From NCBI GenBank assembly GCA_903917735.1, contig CAIXBR010000074.1:1-43948 (forward strand): a stretch of 43,948 bases of DNA, given 5' to 3'. The stretch is from an uncultured Elusimicrobia bacterium (lineage in GTDB: Bacteria > Elusimicrobiota > Elusimicrobia > Elusimicrobiales > UBA9959). Position numbers and translations under genes: made by a program. The notes beneath the pieces were generated by a model. The model worked only from the letters and a program-made list of their open reading frames with translations, searched no databases and was not told the origin of the DNA. This document shows positions 1 through 9,000 of this stretch, in pieces (the stretch's first letter is position 1; the number at the start of each line of letters is the position of its first letter).

Positions 1-3000
1 CGAGAAATCAGGAGCGGTTGAAAGCTGCGCCCGGTATAAGGTGGTACCTAAAGGGTTGGCGTTTTGTGTCCAGTTAACTGTTACGGATTTTGAGCTTACG
101 CCCGTATACAGCGGTGTAGCGGTGCTGGGCACAACGGCCAGAGTGTACGTGGAAAACGCGATGGTTTCCGCAGTCTCCACGCCCATGGCATTGCGGGCTT
201 TGGCTGTAAAGCTGTATTGAGTGTTCGGCGTCAGCGCGGTGAACGAAGACGCCACGCCGGGATCGTATTCCTGGTTTGTATTTACGCGGACAACTCCGGT
301 GTACCCGCCCATTATATACAGCCTGCCGCCTACTACCCCTCCACCGGATGACAGATCATAGAGGTTCGCCGGCAATACCGCTCTGGTCACCCACTTATCG
401 GCAGCGGGATCGTATTCCTCATTGTTATTCAAAGCGTTTCCATTATATCCCCCTATCGCATACAGCTTGCCGCCAATCACGCCTCCCCCGGAAAATTCAC
501 GGCGGGCTGTGGGCATAGCAGCTTTTGTCTGCCAGGTATCCACCGCAGGGTCATACATTTCGTTGGTGGTCAGGTCCGTGCTGCCGCTATAGCCGCCTAG
601 CGCGTACAACTTGGCGCCTATTACGCCGATGGAGAATTCACGCCGGGCTGTGGGTATAACGGCTTTTGTCGCCCAGGTATTGGACACGGGGTCATATGCC
701 TCGTTGGTTGTAAGAGAGGTGGTACCGTTAGGGGTTCCACCCACGGCATACAGCTTGCCGCCTATTACGCCGGCTGATAAGTAATAACGCGCCGTCGGCA
801 TTACCGTTTTGGCGGCCCAGGTATTGGTTACGGGGTCGTACTCTTCGGTAGTGTTCATGGGCCCATTAATGCCCCCCACTGTATATAACTTGCCGCCTAT
901 TACTCCGGCGGCCAACTCCTGAAGGCCGACGGGCATAACCAGTTTTGTGGCCCAGGTATCAGAAGCGGGGTCGTAATTCTCGTTGGTAGCCACAATAGAC
1001 CCCGCAACATTCCCACCCTCAGTATACAACCTGCCGCCCATTACTCCAATTGCCAAACCGGAGCGTGCCGAGGACAGCACAGCTTTTGCGCTCCATTTAT
1101 TTCCGTTCCGCCACGGCATATACGCGTTATTCATTGCCACCGCAACTCCCGACAAGCCGGTATCAAGCCCGGTGAACGCCGGGGTGGCCGCGTAGCCGGA
1201 GGCGGTTATTGCATTGGTGGACACATCGTCAAAGTAAACAGCCGTGGGCGCTTCCACCAGCGTATAGGCCGTAACCGCTGCGGAGAGGGGCCCTTCTCCC
1301 GTAGAGCCTACCGCCGCTATAAGCACTCCGTATGCTGTGTTTGTGGATAGGCTGGTTGGGATAAAACTGTTGCTGAGTGGCGATCCTAGCAGCAGCATAT
1401 CGGAAGCCCGGTACACTTTATATGAAAGGGCCCCCGGCATGGCGTCCCACGCCCAGGTAATGTGGGTTTGCGACGGCGTGGCTGTGATATTACTTACCAC
1501 TCCTATTTTAGTCTGAGTGGAACCTAAAACGAACCAGGAATAGTCCGTCATCCCGCCAGAGTTGTAAGCCTGCACGCGAAAGTAATATGTGGTGTTCGCA
1601 GATAAACTGGTGACTGGCAACTGGATACTGGATACCAAACTGGAAGACGCTACAACCGAGAAATCAGATAACGATGAAACCTGGATCTTATAACTCGCTC
1701 CCGCCCCATTGAATCCGCCGGCGGCCGTGCCGGAAGACCAATTTACGGTTAAGCTTGCGGAAGAAACACTTGTGAACACGACCCCGACCGGCAGAGTTGC
1801 CACCGCCAGAGTGTATGTGGAAACGGTAACTGAGTCACCGGTCGCCGTGCCCGCCTGGTTGCGGGCTTTGGCTTTCAACGTATAAAGCGTATTGGGCTTA
1901 AGCTCGGATAATTTGCGCGCCACGCCGGGGGTGTATTCTTCGTTGGTGTTCAAGGCACCAACCCCATTGTCGCCTCCCACGGCATACAGTTTGCCGCCTA
2001 TTACTCCCGCAGACAAACGTGCGCGGACTGCGGGCATTACTGTTTTTGTCACCCAGATATCTGACGCGGGGTCATATTCCTCATTGATATTCGTAACCCA
2101 CCCTCCCACCGCATACAGCTTACCACCTATTACTCCGGCAGACAGGTATACCCGAGCCGTGGGCATTGCCGCTTTTGTGCTCCAGGTGTTATTCGCGGGA
2201 TCATACTCTTCGTTGGTATTCAACCCGCTATTTCCCCCTACAACATACAGCTTGCCGCCTATAACTCCGCCCGTAGCCGCATAGCGGGCAGTGGGCATTA
2301 CTGCTTTGCTTATCCATGTGTTTAAAACGGGGTCATATTCCTCGTTGGTGTTCATGGGACTTACATTAGATCCCCCCACGGCATATAGCTTGCCGCCTAT
2401 TGCTCCGACTGACAAACCAGCACGGGCTGTGGGCATCGCCGCTCTTGTCGCCCAGGTATTGGCTGTGGGATCATACTCCTCATTGGTATTAAGAACACTC
2501 CCATCATGTAACTGTCCCCCCACTGCATATAGCTTGCCGCCTATTACTCCCGCAAACAGATCATAACGGGCAGTAGGCATTACAGCTTTTGTACTCCAGG
2601 TATTGGCAACGGGATCATATTCCTCGTTGGTATTCAAGGCATCGCTCCCATTCCATCCCCCCACAGTATACAGCTTGCCGCCTATCACCCCTGCAGACAA
2701 TTCACCACGGGCCGTAGGCATCGGCGCTTTTGTGGTCCAGTAATTGCCGGTGGAACCCCACAGATCGTAGGTTCCGGTGGTTATGGCCACTCCTGAAACG
2801 CCGCGTTCCAAGCCGGTAAGTGCAGGCGCGTAGGCGGAGGCCACTATGCTGGTAGTCCCAACCTCGTCCACATAAACGCTGGCCGGGGTTTCTATCATGG
2901 TTATGGCGGTAACTGGGACTGGGTTATAATAAGTCGCCTGGTCCCACAGGGCGCCGGCGCGGATGTATTGGGTTGTATTGAAAGACAGGCCGGTAAGAGT

Positions 3001-6000
3001 AAGAGCTGTTAGGGCGGCATTGGGAGTGTCCGAGGAAATTATCGCGCCGGTGAAATTAGCCGCCGTGGACGTTATCAGTCCGTAACCCGCCGCACCGTTA
3101 AGGCCGTAGGCGGCTGGCACGCTGCTGCCGTATACTCCCGTTATGGACTGCACAGTGGGCCAGGGCCACTGTATATAACCGGCAGGGTCGCTTGAAAGCG
3201 CTTGGTGCGCCCTTGCGCCCGACGGATTTAGGATATATATTGTAGACCCCGAAGTAAGAGAGCCCGCATTGATATTGATGCCGATGTTCCCGCTTGCAAA
3301 TCTCACCGCCGTAATAGTGGACACGAACTGCCCGCCCAGGAAATTGATGGCCGTGGCGCCGGCGGTGAGGCTCTGGAAGGTTATGCTGGAGATCTTAAGC
3401 GTAGCTCCCGCGCTCTGCGTGGAGATGTTAAAGCCGTACAGGCCGCCGGTGACAGTATTGGAGGCCAGCTCTATCTTGCCCGAGTTATAGGCGTCCAGAT
3501 AAACTGCAGCGCCGCCAGTTCCTCCGGAGACAGTGCTGGTAGCTAGGAACAGGCCTTGGTTACCCCCCCCGAAATACAAACCGCGCCCGGCCGCAGACGC
3601 CGACAGAACGCTGCCGCCTATAACCGTGGACGTTGAAGCGTTAATATAAACGGCGGTAGAGCCGGACACATATGCGTTGACCAGAGTGTTAGACGAGGCT
3701 TGGTTGACATAAAGGCCGATTCCTGACAGGCTGGTCATAGTGCTGTAGCTGATATTATTGAACTTGGCGCTGCTGCCTCCCAGCACCGCACCGTAATATC
3801 CAGAGAAATTATTGTTTGCCGCGGTATTGTATGAACCGCTGCTGTAGAAACCGAAATACCGCGCGTCTGTCATCAAACTTGTGATGGTGCTGAGACTTAC
3901 TGTGTTGTAGGCGGAGTTAGGATCTAAAACCAAACCACTGGCCCCGCTCATGTAGATATTCGAGAACGTATTGCTTGAAGCGTTAACCAAAGCAATAACG
4001 GCCGTGGCGCTGGAAGATCCTGCACCCGGAGTACCGCCCGTGATAGAAATGGAACTGTTAAGGAATTTATTGAAGGAGCCGTTTATATACATCGCATAGG
4101 CTGCGCCGTTAATGCCGTCGCTGCCGCTGCCCGCGCCGCCGCCCGCGCCGCCGCCGCCCACACCACTGTTCTCGATGATTTTGATACCAGAAAGCGTATT
4201 GGACGAACTATTGTTCATGTATACGGCATAAGCGCTGCCGCCGCTGCCATAATTGGTACTGCCGCCGCCGCCGGCGCTGCCGCCGCCGCCAGCGCCAGTG
4301 CCGCCGCTCTCCGTGATATTGATACCGGAAAGAGTATTGACTGCGCTTTTATTCATATAGACGGCATAGGCGCTGCCGCCTGTACCGTACAGGCCCGCAC
4401 CGCCGCCGCCGCCGCTGCTGCCGCCGCCGCCGGAACCGCCGCCGGAGCCTGCACCGCCGATCGCGTCTATTGTGATCCCAGAAAAGGTGTTGGTAGAGGC
4501 ATTGTAGAGGTAAAGCGCATAGGCGTTGCCGCCTGCAGTGGCGTAGGAACCGCCGCCGCCGCCGCCCGTAGCGCCCGCGCCGCCGAAGTTGCTGCCATCC
4601 CATCCGCCGCCGCCGCCGCCGCCGGGAATCAGCCTGAGCGATGAGAGGTAATTGCCGAAAGAGCTGGAGATGGTAACAGCGAAGGTGTCTCCTCCAATTA
4701 CGGAGCAGCTTATCGGCGTATTTCCGTTGCCGCCCGCCACCGTACTTTGTAAAACCTGATTATTGCTGCCGGTTATAGCCAGGGAAACAGCGTTTAAAGT
4801 AAGCGGACAGCCGAAGTCGCCTGTACCGTAACCGTTGTTGGCGATATAGCTCTGCGTAACCGTGTTGGATGAACCGGCTATCTGGATGGCGAGAGGATCT
4901 TTTGTCACCGTCACAGTAGAATAAGAAATCGTGGCCCAGCTTGAGGACAAGGCCACGCCAGCAGTCCAAATATTATTCCCTGCATCCTGCAGAGTGACGC
5001 TAGATATATTAAGGTAAGCGGAGGAAACCACAACGCCGTAAGCTACCGAGTTGGTACTTATAATGGTCAAGTTCTGCAGAGTCACGCTAGCGTTCATTAT
5101 TTGGAACGCGGCGGTGGAAGAGACCGGCGGGTTAACGGCTGGCGCGGAACTGACGAAGGTGGGGTCAGACATTATCAGCAGCCGATAGCCGTTGTTGGTG
5201 AAGTTCTTCACCGTCACCTGCTCGGAGTAGGTCTGGGTGTCCTGGATAACTATGCAGGTGGTGGTGCTTAGATTTGTGGGCAGAGCATTTACCGCAGCCT
5301 GAATGGTGGTGTAGTCGCCGTTGTCGTCCTTCCTTACTATAAGGCCCGCTGGGCAGCCGGGGAAAACCGGGAAGTCGGCGCTCCATTTCACTTTGGCATT
5401 AGGGTCGTAGTCGTAAGACTCGCCCCACAGGGGGCCCAAAGACGCCACGGTCTTGCGGAATACCGGGGCCAAAGTAGCATCACTTCCCCCAACACTCACA
5501 TTGTAAACTGATGCGTAGCCGGCTGAAGAACGCGACAGGCCGAAGGACACGTTGTAGAAGGTGGCGTTGGAGGTGAGGTCCCGCGCCGTGAGGTAGGCGT
5601 TGACACCGGGGGCAAAGCCCAGATAATCAAAAGAGGAAGAGGAAATAGCCACGCCCTTATTACCGGAGAGCTGTATGCCGCCCTGGTCCATATTGGTGAA
5701 GGATGAATAAGCGGCGGTGAATGCGCCTGAGTCCACAAAGGTGTAATAGGTGGAGGCGGCGCTTAGCCAGTCCACCAGCGTGGGGACGCTGCCGTCCATC
5801 TTGCCTTTAAAAAGTATACCGCCCGTAGAGTCCACTTCAAGTTTGGAGCGGCCATTGTTAAAAGTTGTGGCCGCGGGGCCGAACAGCAGTTTCTTCTGAG
5901 TGTTGGTATCGTTCGAAGCGGCAGTCAGGGCGAAGTCCAGCTTGTCACCATCCTGAGGGGTCCCTTGGGTGACCGTCAGATTAAATTGGGAATTGCCTGC

Positions 6001-9000
6001 GGGGAAAGGCTGGTTGGTGATGGAGCCCGTGAAAGTTCCCAACTGGCCGGAGATAGAGCCCTCAACCCGCCAGGCAGGAACCGAGCTGTCGTATCTTATG
6101 GTAATAAGCTGAGAAACCGCATACGTGTCATTAGTGGAAACCACGCTGGCGGTATGGCCCGTACCGCGCATAAGCTTAGGCGTGGTGGCGGTTGAGGTAT
6201 AAAGCTGTGTGGAGTAGTCCAGCGTTAACGTGGACCCCGCCAACTGATAGCTGCCCCAGAGCTGAACCGTCCCGATGGAGTAATCCTGGTTGTAGGATAG
6301 GAGGTAGGCCCCTGTTGTGTTCATGCCGAGAACGGAAACGCCCGCAACCGGGTTGATATTGGCTCCCTTAAGGAAGAGGGACTCAGCACTGGCATTTGCG
6401 TCAAAATATACTTCCTTCGTGGTGTTATGTTTATCGGCGCCGGTGCTATCGTAGCCCAGGTTGCCGCCGGCAAAAGTGTTCTTGGAGGAGCTGCTGAGGT
6501 AGATGCCGTAGCCAGAGTTGGAGTAGGAATTATTCCCGGTCAAGGTGTTGTTGTTGGAGAGGTATTCTAGGCTGATGCCGTAGTTAGAGTTGGCGTAGAA
6601 ATTATTGCCGGTCAGGGTGTTATTACTAGCGTCATATAACTTGATGCCGTTGTTTGAATTTGAGTAAAAATTATTCCCGGTCAAAGTATCGTTATTGGCG
6701 AAGGGGAGGTAAAGACCGACGGAGGAGTTGGAGTAGGAATTGTTCCCAGTAACGGTATTATTAGAGCCATAGAGGTTAATGCCGGTATTGCCGCTGGCGC
6801 TGACATTATTGCCGGACAAAATACTGTTGGAGCCGCCATCCAGTAAAATGCCGTAATTGTTGTTGGAGTAGAAATTGTTCCCGACCAAGGTGTTGTTGGA
6901 TGAGTTGTAGAGATGTATCCCGTCGTAACCGTTGCGGAAGGTAGTGCTGGATATAAAACCCCTGGTTCCGGTGCCGTCAAAGGTAACACCATATTTGGAG
7001 GTAAGACTGGAGCCAAGGTAGGCTAATTCGCCGCAGGTAAGCGCGAAACTGGTAGCGTTCTGGGCAAGATCGCGGATATAGGCGCTGTTGCCGCCTCCCC
7101 CGCTTACCACAGTGCCCGAGGAGCGCACCAAAACATTGCGCGTAAGATTGGCGACAATAACAGGGGTGCCGGCAGTAAGCGTCCTGTTCAACGCCCCGCC
7201 GGAGAAATTAACGGTGTAGAGCGGCCCGGCCGAGATACTGGCAATAGTGCGGTTGTCGGTTGATCCGGTCCCGCTGCCCGAGGTGGGGCCGATAGTGATC
7301 TGGTCGCCCGCCTGCCAGCCGTCGGTGGATGTGGAGCCGTAAACCGTTAGGCTGGTAGCGGCGGAGATGCTCTGCGTAGCAAATGAATAGGGCGTTTTAG
7401 TCGATCCCCGCACGGTGAAGTTGCCGCCGTTGTTGACAATAAGGCCGTATTGCCCGGCAGTGGCGCCGTAGGCCAGCACCAGCTGGGCGTTGAAGCCAGA
7501 TGGAATCGGGTCGCCATCCATGCCGTAATCAAGTGTACCGCCGGAGTTTACCTTAATATCTCCACCCACCAGGGTCCAGCTTGAACTGGCCACGCGGCTG
7601 GCCTTTAAAGTGCCGTTGATAGCAGTACCCGATGAAACCGCGTTCATTACATCCAGGGTAACCGTGTGGCCGGCGGCGATAGTAACGGCGTTGCAGGCTG
7701 ACGGGGTGTTAGCCATATCCCAGGTATTAGCATCGGACCAGGGGCCCGATTGCGCGCTGAACATAGCCCCGCAGTTTATCCAGGCGACTTTGCCGTTAGC
7801 GTCGCTGTCGTATTTTTCGCCCCAGAGCGGACCCGACGGGGTAGTGAAGACCCAGTTAAGATTAGCGTCAGAGTTCTCCGTGCGCACGTTATAGGCGGAA
7901 GGGTAGCCCACAGAAGAGCGCGACAGCGAGAAGGTGACATTGTCCAAAGTGGCGTTGGAGGTGAGGTCTCGCGCGGTAATATAAGCATTGGTGCCGGCGG
8001 CAAAACCCAGGTAATCGAAAGTGGAGGAAGAAATAGCCACGCCGCCAAAACCGGAAAGTTGTACGCCGCCCTGGTCCATATTCGTAAACGAGGAGTAGGA
8101 AGCGGTGAATGCTCCGGAGTCCACAAAAGTGTAGTAGGTGGAAGAGGCGCTAAGCCAGTCCACCAAAGTGTTAGCCGTGCCGTCGGTCTTGCCGCTCAGG
8201 ACGACGCCGCCAGTAGGCGCCACCTCAAGCTTGGAGTGGCCCCTGTTAAAGGAGGCAGCCACGGGGCCGAAAAGCAATTTCTTCTGCAGGTTGGCGTCGT
8301 TCGAGGCGGCAATGGTGATAAAATCCAGGGAGTCGCCCACGCCGTTCGCGGAGCCGGTGTTGAGCTTGAAGTCCACCCTGGCGTTGGTAAAGGCGCAATT
8401 GCTGGTGGAGGGCGCGCAGGTAACTGTGCCCAGAACCCCCGAAGAGGAACCAATGACCTGCCAGGAATTGCTCCCCGTATGTGTGACCGTAATAAGCTCG
8501 GAAAGCGCGGCCGCATCATAGGTAACAACTCCCGTGAGGGAATGCCCAGTACCGCGCATAAGCTTGGGAGCGGTGTTGGTTGAAGTATAAAGCTGCGCGG
8601 TGTAATCCAAAGTCAGGGTTGAACCCGCCATTTGGTAGTTGCCCCAGAGCCGGACCGACCCGGTTGAATAGTCCTGGTTGTATGAGAGCACGAAACTGCC
8701 GGGGGTGTTTATACCTGTAGCGGAAATGCCGACAGCAGGGTTAATGCGGGTATTCTTTAGCGCGATGGAGCCGGTGACTCCGGCGTAAATGGCTATTTCC
8801 GCCGTCCCGTTGGGGCGGCTGATACCGGCGCTGTCGTAACCCAGGCTGCCTCCCGCGAAGGTGTTGCTGGAGGAATTATTGAGGTAAATGCCGTAGCTTG
8901 AATTTGAATAAATATTGTTCCCGACCAGGGTGTTGCTGTAGTTGTTATTCGTGAGATTCCAGAAGTAAACGCCGTAATCTGCGTTCGAATAGACGTTATT

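Noticed and set aside
4380..4640. ccgccgcc runs as a frameshift or assembly breakpoint
   Set aside because: The reading frame of the giant protein continues correctly on both sides; they code for glycine loops.
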